From the NCBI GenBank assembly GCA_964557005.1, contig CAZKYI010000014.1, positions 1 through 37,105 of the forward strand: 37,105 nt of DNA, written 5' to 3'. The position numbers were made by a program, and so were the translations under genes. The DNA comes from JBECKS01 sp964557005. GTDB taxonomy: Bacteria > Pseudomonadota > Gammaproteobacteria > Pseudomonadales > JBECKS01. Positions 6,795-14,727 of this stretch are shown piece after piece; position 1 is the stretch's first letter; each line of letters opens with the position of its first letter. The notes beneath the pieces are model-generated. The model was not told the DNA's origin, did not search any database, and saw nothing but the letters and a program-made list of their open reading frames with translations.

Positions 6795-7658
6795 GTGGAA
6801 AGCAGTTTATTAAGCGAGGTCATTCTACCCATCAGCCTGTTTGTGATTATGCTGGGAATGGGCTTGTCGCTGAAAGTGGTCGATTTCTTGCGGGTATTTG
6901 TTTATCCCAAAGCAGTCAGCGTGGGTTTTGCAGGACAGATGCTCGGCTTGCCACTCATCGGTTTCGCATGTGCCACGGCGTTTAATCTTGAACCTGTTTT
7001 TGCAGTCGGCTTGATGATATTGGCAGCCTCAGCGGGAGGCGCTACCTCGAATCTGTTTACCTATCTGGTGAAGGGAGAAATGGCACTCTCAATTACCCTG
7101 ACTGCCATGAGTACCTGCGTCACCATTTTTACCTTGCCGATACTGGTGAATCTGTCTTTACGGCATTTTATGGGCACAGAGCAGGACGTTGTTCTGCCTG
7201 TTGTGCGCACCATTGCGACCCTGTTTGTGATTACCTTGCTGCCAGTTGCCATCGGTATGCTGATTTGTGCCAAAGCACCGGAGTTTTCAGCCAAGGTAGA
7301 GCCTTGGGTAAGAAAACTGGCGGTGATTTTTTTTGTGGTTGTGGTGCTTGCAACGGTGTATCAGGAAAGAGCCATGCTGGTTGAATCCTTTGCCCGACTT
7401 GGGCCAGTCGCATATATCATGAATCTGGCGACGATGGTGTTTGGCTATTGCCTTGCCATGTTGTTTGGTTTGACACAGGCGCAGAAAAACACCATCAGTA
7501 TCGAGGTGGGCATTCAAAATGGCACCATGGCAATCTTTGTGGCAACCACGCTGCTGGGCACTGGTGTGATGGCAATTCCTGCTGCGGTTTATTCCTTGTT
7601 AATGTTTTTAAATGCAGGGCTGTTTGTTTTCTGGGCATTGCGGAAGAAAAAACTATGA
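6795..7658 (+). CDS. Bile acid:sodium symporter (BASS/SBF) family transporter
   Basis: A 287-residue, strongly hydrophobic protein with about nine membrane segments. Family-like motifs include MLGMGLSLK near the N-terminus, the ASAGGATSNLFTYL segment (the GGxxSN region of BASS proteins) and a late EVGIQNGTMA motif (E(V)GxQN). BASS proteins move organic anions, usually with sodium; the substrate here cannot be read. GTG start with AAGG 8 bases upstream. The stop overlaps the MoxR start (ATGA at 7655-7658), suggesting translational coupling, although a transporter is not a known partner of MoxR. Confidence 0.85.
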   Translation: MESSLLSEVILPISLFVIMLGMGLSLKVVDFLRVFVYPKAVSVGFAGQMLGLPLIGFACATAFNLEPVFAVGLMILAASAGGATSNLFTYLVKGEMALSITLTAMSTCVTIFTLPILVNLSLRHFMGTEQDVVLPVVRTIATLFVITLLPVAIGMLICAKAPEFSAKVEPWVRKLAVIFFVVVVLATVYQERAMLVESFARLGPVAYIMNLATMVFGYCLAMLFGLTQAQKNTISIEVGIQNGTMAIFVATTLLGTGVMAIPAAVYSLLMFLNAGLFVFWALRKKKL

Positions 7659-8581
7659 GCAGTAAAATTGATGCGGTATTACAGCAGGTTTCAGGCATTG
7701 TATTAGGCAAGGAAGACAAGGTGCGTTTGGCACTGAGTTGCATATTGGCGGAAGGGCATTTGCTCATCGAAGACCTGCCAGGTATGGGCAAAACCACGCT
7801 CGCACAAGCCTTGAGTGTGAGTTTGGGGCTGGCCTACCAACGCATACAGTTCACCAGTGATTTGTTGCCTGCCGATATTCTGGGAGTTTCCGTGTTCAAG
7901 CAGGTGGAAGGCGAGTTTGAATTCAGAAAGGGGCCTATTTTCAGCCAGTTTTTGCTTGCTGATGAAATCAATCGTGCCACACCCAAAACCCAAAGCGCCT
8001 TGCTCGAAAGTATGGAAGAGGGCACGGTCAGTATCGATGGCAGGGTCTATCAATTACCTGAGCCCTTTGTGGTGATTGCCACCCAGAACCCGAGCAATCA
8101 AATGGGCACTTATCCCTTGCCCGAATCCCAGCTTGATCGTTTCCTGATGCGTATTTCGCTCGGCTACCCCAGTGAGGCAACCGAGAAAAAACTGATTTCA
8201 GGGCAAAGCCCAAGAGAACAGCTCAAGGCTTTGAAACCTGCCGTCCAGGCTGAGGATTTGTTACGCATGCGCAAAGAATTGAGCAAGGTGCACATGACGC
8301 AGGCACTGATTGATTACATTCACCGTCTGGTGGTGAGAAGTCGTGAATCTACCGAACTCAGTTACGGGCTGTCTCCCAGAGGAACGCTGGCACTCACCAA
8401 GGCAGCCAGGGCGTGGGCTTATCTGGCCAAGCGTGATCATGTATTGCCAGAAGATGTACAGGCTGTGTTTGAAGCGGTGGCCGAGCATCGCATGAAAGGC
8501 AGCCAGCACTACAGCAGTGATTCTGGTGGCCGCGCACTCAGCAGGCGCATTCTTGAATCAGTTAATGTGATTGGTGTTTAG
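7655..8581 (+). CDS. MoxR-family AAA+ ATPase
   Basis: A 308-residue protein, typical for MoxR. Walker A is DLPGMGKTT (residues 40-48), followed by FTSDLLPADILG. Walker B is LLADEINRA (about 100-108). Family motifs ALLESMEEG, ATQNPSNQMGTYPLPESQLDRF and the SPRG sensor region are all present. The ATG at 7655 overlaps the transporter stop; the frame continues upstream but only through the transporter gene. MoxR proteins act as chaperone-like ATPases with DUF58 and transglutaminase partners, and the next two genes encode exactly these. Confidence 0.93.
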   Translation: MSSKIDAVLQQVSGIVLGKEDKVRLALSCILAEGHLLIEDLPGMGKTTLAQALSVSLGLAYQRIQFTSDLLPADILGVSVFKQVEGEFEFRKGPIFSQFLLADEINRATPKTQSALLESMEEGTVSIDGRVYQLPEPFVVIATQNPSNQMGTYPLPESQLDRFLMRISLGYPSEATEKKLISGQSPREQLKALKPAVQAEDLLRMRKELSKVHMTQALIDYIHRLVVRSRESTELSYGLSPRGTLALTKAARAWAYLAKRDHVLPEDVQAVFEAVAEHRMKGSQHYSSDSGGRALSRRILESVNVIGV

Positions 8582-8619
8582 CCCCTGTAAGCACTTGTTA
8601 TCCCCATGAGGCGTGTCAG

Positions 8620-9657
8620 GTGAACAACAAATCCGCTTATTCCAAATACGACGTAGAAGCCTATGACAGCACCGGACTGGTGAAGCTGATGTGGGCTATT
8701 CCCGCTTTTCGCCGCTGGTATGTGTCATGGATTAACCGCATGTTACCGCGCGTGCAACACATTACGCTAAACCGTAATCGTGTGTTTGTGTTCCCGACCG
8801 CACGCGGCTTGTTGTTTGTGATTTGTGCGATGTGTGTCTTTCTTGCAGGCACGAATTATTCCAACAATTTGATTCTTGCTTCGGGTTTCCTGCTGTTCAG
8901 TATGTTTGTGGTAACCATTTGGCACAGTTTCCTGAACATATTGGGGCTGACCATTTCTGCGGGTGGGGCAGAGCCGATTTTTTCAGGTGAATATGCCCAC
9001 TTTAAAGTGAGTTTGAAACGTCAGGGCAATGCTTCTCTGTTTGCCATTAAATTACTGTGGCCTGCTTCTCCTGAAACATTAACCAACATTGAAAACGGAC
9101 AGCAAACTACGGTTGAAGTGCAAATCAAACCTAAACAACGTGGTTATTTTTATCCGCCGCGTTTAACGGTAGAAACCCGTTTCCCCTTCGGCATTATTCG
9201 TTGCTGGTCGCATGTTGCTCTGGCAACTCGTTGCGTGGTGTATCCCAAACCTTTGCAAAATTCCGTGTATCTGGGTGGCGGGCATGAAGGCCAGCATGGT
9301 GATGACATCAACTTCCAAAGCAATGAAGAATTATATGAACTGAAAAAATATCAGGACGGCGAAAATCTCAATCACATTGCGTGGAAAAATTATTCCAAAG
9401 GTCAGGGTTTATTCAGCAAGCAGTTTGCAGGGTATCAGGACGAAGCGATTTGGCTTGATTGGCAAGCCTTTAATGAATTTGAACATGAATTAAAAATTTC
9501 CTATTTGTGTTACTGGGTATTGAAATTCGACAGGGAAAATCGTCGTTACGGTTTGAGTATTCCGGGTTATGCGCTGGAACCGAATGTGGGGGACAACCAC
9601 CGAAAGCAATGTCTGCACGCACTGGCAACCTTTGATGCCGTGGAGCAGGACTTATGA
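8620..9657 (+). CDS. DUF58 domain membrane protein
   Basis: A 345-residue protein with two adjacent membrane segments (about residues 58-105) and a long C-terminal DUF58 region. The region shows YPKPL, then DINFQSNEELYELKKYQDGENLNHIAWKN, matching the DUF58 core (G..f..lR.Y..GD....I.Wk). Only the DUF58 fragment of a vWA-like fold is obvious. GTG start with GAGG about 9 bases upstream. It lies between moxR and the tgpA-like gene, the common MoxR-DUF58-transglutaminase cassette. The stop overlaps the next start (ATGA at 9654-9657). The cellular role is unknown. Confidence 0.85.
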   Translation: MNNKSAYSKYDVEAYDSTGLVKLMWAIPAFRRWYVSWINRMLPRVQHITLNRNRVFVFPTARGLLFVICAMCVFLAGTNYSNNLILASGFLLFSMFVVTIWHSFLNILGLTISAGGAEPIFSGEYAHFKVSLKRQGNASLFAIKLLWPASPETLTNIENGQQTTVEVQIKPKQRGYFYPPRLTVETRFPFGIIRCWSHVALATRCVVYPKPLQNSVYLGGGHEGQHGDDINFQSNEELYELKKYQDGENLNHIAWKNYSKGQGLFSKQFAGYQDEAIWLDWQAFNEFEHELKISYLCYWVLKFDRENRRYGLSIPGYALEPNVGDNHRKQCLHALATFDAVEQDL

Positions 9658-11630
9658 TTTTGCAGGAACAATTTCCACGCGCCGCCGTGTTCTGGATTCT
9701 GATTGCACAATGCGTGGTGTTTGTGCCGCATTTTTCAAATATGCCGCTGTGGCTGACCACGATTTATTTTGGCTGCCTTGCGTGGCGCTTTGGCGTGTAT
9801 CAGGGGCGTTGGGATTATCCGAATTTCTGGATGAAACTGTTGTTAATGCTGGCAGCTTTTGCAGGTGTGTTGCTTTCATTTCAAACCATCAGTGGTGGGA
9901 GAGGCGGTGTGGCCTTGTTGTTATTGGCCTTTGCCTACAAGGCGCTTGAAATGAAACAGCAGCGTGATGCCTATCTGGTAATCATGCTGGCTTATTTTGT
10001 TGTGGCGTGTGCCTTTTTGTATCAACGCAGTTTTTTTGCAGCAGGCTATTTGTTGGCATGTTTGGCAATAATTAGTGCGGCGCTGGTGAGTATGAATCAT
10101 TTGCCGAAAAAAGCCTTCGATTTAAGTGGCTTGTGGCTTTCCATTAAAATGCTGTTACAGGCACTGCCCTTGATGGTGTTTTTGTTTATTTTCTTTCCAC
10201 AGTTGCCACCACTGTTTCAGATTAACCTGGGGAGTAATGAAGCGAAAACGGGATTGAGTGACACCATGAATCCAGGTTCCATTTCTGATCTCACACGTAG
10301 TGACGAGTTGGCATTTCGGGTGCAGTTTAAGGGGGAACGCCCGCCACAATCCGAGCTGTATTGGCGCGCGCAAGTGTTCGAGCGTTTTGATGGCATTGGC
10401 TGGAAAATGTCGAGTCAAAAACCGGCAGCCTTGCATTATCACGATGTGATTGCTTCGCAAAACCATTATTCCTATGAAATTTTTCAGGAAGCCAGCGATC
10501 AGCAGCTGTTATTTTCATTGGCAACGGCGTGGTCTGATGATGCCAGTATTGTGTTGAATCAGGATTTCACGCTCAGCCGCAATAAAAAGGTGGATCGTTT
10601 ATTTCATTATCGTGTTGAAAGTAATCCGCATTTCAAACGCGATTTGGTGTTGAGTGATTTATCTCGACAACTGAATACTTCTCTGCCTGCGTATGGCAAT
10701 GAGCAAGCAAAAACTTTTGCACAAAAACTGAGTAGAAACAGCACAAGTGAAAGCGCGTTTATTGAAACAGTATTGCTCAATTATCGTGAACAGCATTTTG
10801 AATATACCTTGAAACCGCCGATGACAGGTGCAAATCCTGTCGATGATTTTCTGTTTAAAACCCGTAAGGGATTTTGTGAACACTTTGCTTCAAGCTTTGT
10901 GTATTTAATGCGGGCAGGCGGGGTGCCTGCGCGAATTGTGGGGGGCTATTTGGGTGGCGAATACAATGCCCGAGGGGATTATTTGTTAGTGCATCAGTTT
11001 GATGCGCACGCCTGGGCAGAAGTGTGGCTGGAAGGTGAAGGTTGGGTGAGGGTAGACCCAACTGCTTTTGTGGCACCTGAGCGTGTTAATCGAGGTATAG
11101 AACAAGCCTTGCCCGCAGGTGAAAGTATTCTTGAAGGCAATTTGCTGGCCGCCAGAAAGTTTGATGTGTTAACGGGTATACGCTTGCAACTGGATTACCT
11201 GAACATGCAGTGGGACAAATGGGTGCTCGGTTATGACGAAGAAAAACAACAACAAATCTGGCAAAACATTCTCGGTGAAGTGACACCACAACGCATTGCT
11301 GTGTTTATGCTGCTGTGTTTTTCGCTGGTGATATTGAGCACATTGACAGTGATGTATCTGAAAGATTTTTTGCGCGTGAAAGACCCTGCGGATCGTTTGT
11401 ATATGGCAATGGAGCGAAAACTGAAACGCAAGAGAATTTATCGCCTGCCGAGTGAAACACCCAATCAGTTTGCAGAAAGGCTTGAACAGCACAATCTTGC
11501 TTCAGGCAGTGCGCTGCAACAATTTACACAAGGCTATGTGCGTCTCAAATATCAGAATAATCACGCGCTAGCACACAATCAAAAGCAAATACTCGCACAG
11601 ATGAAAGCATCCATTAAGGCGATGGGATGA
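9654..11630 (+). CDS. TgpA-like membrane transglutaminase (DUF3488/transglutaminase/DUF4129)
   Basis: A 658-residue protein. About six N-terminal membrane segments (DUF3488, residues 1-190) are followed by a periplasmic transglutaminase-like domain with the probable triad Cys408 (TRKGFCEHFAS), His452 (DAHAWAEVW) and Asp468 (VRVDPTA). A further membrane segment (about 545-570) and a DUF4129-like C-terminal tail complete the TgpA layout. Pseudomonas TgpA is essential there; the substrate is not established. It is translationally coupled to the DUF58 gene upstream, and its stop overlaps an ATG (11627) that I do not think is the start of the next gene. Confidence 0.92.
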   Translation: MILQEQFPRAAVFWILIAQCVVFVPHFSNMPLWLTTIYFGCLAWRFGVYQGRWDYPNFWMKLLLMLAAFAGVLLSFQTISGGRGGVALLLLAFAYKALEMKQQRDAYLVIMLAYFVVACAFLYQRSFFAAGYLLACLAIISAALVSMNHLPKKAFDLSGLWLSIKMLLQALPLMVFLFIFFPQLPPLFQINLGSNEAKTGLSDTMNPGSISDLTRSDELAFRVQFKGERPPQSELYWRAQVFERFDGIGWKMSSQKPAALHYHDVIASQNHYSYEIFQEASDQQLLFSLATAWSDDASIVLNQDFTLSRNKKVDRLFHYRVESNPHFKRDLVLSDLSRQLNTSLPAYGNEQAKTFAQKLSRNSTSESAFIETVLLNYREQHFEYTLKPPMTGANPVDDFLFKTRKGFCEHFASSFVYLMRAGGVPARIVGGYLGGEYNARGDYLLVHQFDAHAWAEVWLEGEGWVRVDPTAFVAPERVNRGIEQALPAGESILEGNLLAARKFDVLTGIRLQLDYLNMQWDKWVLGYDEEKQQQIWQNILGEVTPQRIAVFMLLCFSLVILSTLTVMYLKDFLRVKDPADRLYMAMERKLKRKRIYRLPSETPNQFAERLEQHNLASGSALQQFTQGYVRLKYQNNHALAHNQKQILAQMKASIKAMG

Positions 11631-11707
11631 ATCCTGTTGCCCAATCATTCACAATGGATATGCGGTTAAGATACGCTCGGTTCGCCGTTAAATTTCAGAG
11701 GTTTGTT

Positions 11708-13273
11708 ATGTTCTCCAGCACCTTCAGATTCAAACAGCACATTGTGCAAGCTTTCCTTGTAGTGATGATTGCCTGTTATGGATTAAGCGCTTGTGGTGGC
11801 GGTGGTTCGGGTGATGGTTCTTTACCGAAGGATCCGCCCTCTAAAAACACACCACCTCCAAAAGATGATGGTGATGATGACATTGATGACGATGACGACG
11901 GTGATGAAATAGAAGATTCACCGCACTTGCCTGTGCTTCATGTTTTTAATGCGGGGAAAAAAGCCTTGGGCGAAGCCATGTTCAAGGAGAATGTGATTGC
12001 TGACGGCCTGATACCAAAATTAGCCTTGCGTAATTTATGGGTAACCTGGTGTGCTGATCCTGCTAATATGTTTACTTGTGGAGGGTCGAGCCTTCATCTT
12101 TGTGGAGCAGATCTTGCCGATCTTTTCCCTCCTATTACGACAGCTTGTAGCACCGCCAATGATGCAACTTATTGGCAGGCATTTCGTGAGCGTTATGGTA
12201 TGCACGAGGCACCGTTTAACAATGGTGGCTATCCTTTGGGTGTTCGGGATAGCGGTGGTGGTTTGATGAGTTTTGACTGTTTGATGTGTCACGCCGGAAC
12301 GGTAGCGGGGCAGACAGTGATTGGTGTAGCCAACAGTATGCTCGATCTTCAAGGGCTTAATGATGATATTGCCTATCTCAACTCACTGGCACCCACTTAT
12401 GGTTTTCCGAGTTCTCCAGTACCTTTTGTAATTGAAAACATAACCGGTGCCGCAGGTGTGACTGATGCTTTTGGTTTGGCGATGGGGCTTACGAATGTAT
12501 CCGGTATTGAAACCTACTATGGCTACCAGCGTCCAAGTGCGTGGTGGACGATAAAACATAAAAACCATCTTTACAGTGATGCTTCCGGCTCGGTGTCGGG
12601 AACGGGCTATCGACCAATGATGGCAACCTTGCTGGCCTTTGGTTTGACCGTTGGAGATATGGAGGCCAAGGATGAGGATTTCGAGAACATTCTCCACTAT
12701 CTGTTTTCGCTGCAAGCACCTGCATGGCCACAGAGTATTGATACCGAAGCGGCCGAGCGTGGCAAGGTGGTTTACACAAGTTCTTGTAGAGGCTGCCACG
12801 GGAGTAGCAGTGTGGGTTTCCCCGCGAGTTTTATCGCGCTGAATGTTGTCGGTACGGATCCCTTACGCGCGGAAAATTTCACGAATACTGAGGCAAGCGT
12901 TATCAATACTTCATGGTTTGGTGAAACGCCCATGACTGCCACAGGCAAGTACATGGCACCACCGCTGACGGGCATCTGGGCGCGTGCACCGTATTTTCAT
13001 AATGGCTCGGTGCCGACCTTGAAAGCGGTGCTGGATTCTTCGATACGCCCAACATTCTGGAAACGTACAGGTAGCGGGGCTGATGATTTTGATTTCGACG
13101 AAGTGGGCTGGAGGTACACACCTAAAGATTCAGGTGGCAACAGAGCGACGATTGCAGGGCGTAAAATCTACGACACCACACAGGATGGTTTGAGTAACAG
13201 TGGACATACCTTTGGTGACGCATTAACCAGTCAACAGCGTGATGATGTTATCGAGTATTTGAAGACGTTTTAG
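11708..13273 (+). CDS. Diheme c-type cytochrome lipoprotein (CCP/MauG/RoxA-like)
   Basis: A 521-residue protein from the ATG at 11708, which has AGAGG 7 bases upstream; an in-frame ATG at 11627 lacks such a site. A signal peptide ends in LSAC with lipidated Cys29. A Gly-rich and then Pro/Asp-rich acidic linker follows (to about residue 80). Two heme-binding motifs are present: CLMCH (191-195) and CRGCH (360-364). The segment APPLTGIWARAPYFHNGSVP matches the C-terminal heme domain of bacterial cytochrome c peroxidase/MauG-type proteins. The first heme domain (CHAGTVAGQ) recalls RoxA-type rubber oxygenases, but this is from memory and unproven. Likely a periplasm-facing, membrane-anchored redox enzyme. 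Its TAG stop lies in the REP pair at 13272-13337. Confidence 0.8.
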   Translation: MFSSTFRFKQHIVQAFLVVMIACYGLSACGGGGSGDGSLPKDPPSKNTPPPKDDGDDDIDDDDDGDEIEDSPHLPVLHVFNAGKKALGEAMFKENVIADGLIPKLALRNLWVTWCADPANMFTCGGSSLHLCGADLADLFPPITTACSTANDATYWQAFRERYGMHEAPFNNGGYPLGVRDSGGGLMSFDCLMCHAGTVAGQTVIGVANSMLDLQGLNDDIAYLNSLAPTYGFPSSPVPFVIENITGAAGVTDAFGLAMGLTNVSGIETYYGYQRPSAWWTIKHKNHLYSDASGSVSGTGYRPMMATLLAFGLTVGDMEAKDEDFENILHYLFSLQAPAWPQSIDTEAAERGKVVYTSSCRGCHGSSSVGFPASFIALNVVGTDPLRAENFTNTEASVINTSWFGETPMTATGKYMAPPLTGIWARAPYFHNGSVPTLKAVLDSSIRPTFWKRTGSGADDFDFDEVGWRYTPKDSGGNRATIAGRKIYDTTQDGLSNSGHTFGDALTSQQRDDVIEYLKTF

Positions 13274-13337
13274 ATCCTTCGCTGCGCTCAGGATGACAGA
13301 AAATTGTCATTCTGAGGAACGCAGTGACGAAGAATCT
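13272..13337. repeat. REP-like inverted pair between two converging genes
   Basis: Left arm AGATCCTTCGCTGCGCTCA then GGATGACA, and right arm beginning TGTCATTCTGAGGAACGCAG, are imperfect inverted copies separated by 6 bases. The cytochrome stop (13271-13273) and the CBS-protein stop (13307-13309) both fall in it. Confidence 0.7.
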
Positions 13338-14641
13338 ACAGGTTCAGATGTCTGCTCATCGGGTAAACGACGCGCCATCACTTTATCAATTCGGTTGCCA
13401 TCGAGATCGACCACGGTGAGTTGCCAGCCTTCCCACTCGGTGACATTCCCTGTGAGCGGAATGGTGCCAATCAGGCACATCATCATGCCGCTCAGGGTGT
13501 TGTAATGCCCCTCGTCTTCTTCAGGAACGGATTTCAGATTGAGCCGATCTTTGAGTTCCTGCACAGGAATCAGGCCATCGAGCAGCCAGTAACCGTCTTC
13601 ATGTTGTATCGCCCAAACATCTTCGGGGTCTTGCGGTTTGAATTCTCCCGCCAGCGCTTCCAGTAAATCCTGCAAGGTCACCAGACCGAGAATTTCACCG
13701 TATTCATCGACCACAAACACCATCAGCACGCCGGATTCACGGAATTGATCGAGCAGCTTCATACCCGTGAGCGATTCATGCACATACACGGGCGCCTGAA
13801 TATATTCGGAAATGGTATCGTTTGAGTTATCGGTAAAACGCAGCTTGAGCAGATGTTTGGCTGAAATGGTTCCTTGCACTTCGTGCATGCTGCCCTGACA
13901 CACGGGAAAACAGGAGTGATCCGAGGCAATCAGCTTTTGCAGATTGTCGTCGAACGATTGTTGGGTATCGAAAAAAACCACATCACCACGCGGTGTCATG
14001 AGTGATGCAATGCGACGATCATCGAGACGAAACACGTTACGCACCATCTCATGTTCCTGTTTTTCAATCAGCCCCGCTTCGGAACCTTCGATGAGCATGG
14101 CGTGAATGTCGTCTTCCGTAAGCTCGGTGGAATCGACATTGTTTTTTCCAAATAACTTCAGCAGTGCGTCGGTCGAGGTGGCCAGCAAAAACACAAAGGG
14201 GCGTGAAAGTTGCGCGAGCAGGGCAATGGGTCGCGCCATGATGCGCGCGATTCCCTCAGCATTCGATTGCGCCAGACGTTTAGGCACCAGTTCGCCCACC
14301 ACAATGGAAAGATAGGTGATGCAGACCACCACCAGTGTGGTTGCAGCAATCGAACTGCCGTTTTGGGGCAAGCCCAAACTTTGTAGTGATTCTGCAAGGG
14401 GGCCAGCAAGCGCAGCTTCACCGACAATACCGTTCAGAATACCAATAGAGGTAATGCCGATTTGTACAGTGGAAAGAAACTGTGTGGGTTCATCGCCGAG
14501 CCGTATGGCGATGGCGGCTGATTTGTCTCCTTCATCAGCCAGTTTTTGTAGACGATTTTTGCGTGCTGTGACCAGCGCGATTTCTGACATGGCAAAAGCG
14601 CCATTGAGTAAAATGAGAGCGATTAATAAGGCAATGTCCAA
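13307..14641 (-). CDS. CNNM/DUF21 and CBS-pair membrane protein with CorC/HlyC domain
   Basis: A 444-residue protein. The N-terminal CNNM (DUF21) membrane domain (about 1-195) starts MDIALLIALILLNGAFAMSE and carries the conserved GELVPKRLA. A CBS pair follows (about 205-335, MTPRGDVVFFD and LGLVTLQDLLEALAGEF), then a CorC/HlyC domain (about 345-430, GYWLLDGLIPVQEL). Proteins of this layout are annotated as hemolysin-like and several are linked to divalent-cation efflux; the actual role here is unproven. The last nine residues (DSSSLRSSE) and the stop are encoded by the REP arm at 13305-13337, so the original C-terminus appears to have been replaced. Confidence 0.9.
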   Translation of the reverse strand: MDIALLIALILLNGAFAMSEIALVTARKNRLQKLADEGDKSAAIAIRLGDEPTQFLSTVQIGITSIGILNGIVGEAALAGPLAESLQSLGLPQNGSSIAATTLVVVCITYLSIVVGELVPKRLAQSNAEGIARIMARPIALLAQLSRPFVFLLATSTDALLKLFGKNNVDSTELTEDDIHAMLIEGSEAGLIEKQEHEMVRNVFRLDDRRIASLMTPRGDVVFFDTQQSFDDNLQKLIASDHSCFPVCQGSMHEVQGTISAKHLLKLRFTDNSNDTISEYIQAPVYVHESLTGMKLLDQFRESGVLMVFVVDEYGEILGLVTLQDLLEALAGEFKPQDPEDVWAIQHEDGYWLLDGLIPVQELKDRLNLKSVPEEDEGHYNTLSGMMMCLIGTIPLTGNVTEWEGWQLTVVDLDGNRIDKVMARRLPDEQTSEPVDSSSLRSSE

Positions 14642-14679
14642 GCAAATTCTCGGGTTGTTGAAGATGCTGCATTATAAAT

Positions 14680-14706
14680 AAAAAAGCCCGCAGTGCGGGC
14701 TTTTTT
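14680..14706 (-). terminator. Intrinsic terminator of acnB
   Basis: GCCCGC-AGT-GCGGGC stem-loop (14686-14700) flanked by A6 and T6, so it can act in both directions. It lies just past the acnB stop. Confidence 0.9.
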
Positions 14707-14727
14707 GTTTTCATTTCAAGCAAGCTG

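Noticed and set aside
11627..11707. Start of the cytochrome gene at the ATG overlapping the TgpA stop
   Set aside because: The extra 27 residues precede a complete signal peptide, and the ATG at 11708 has a better ribosome binding site.
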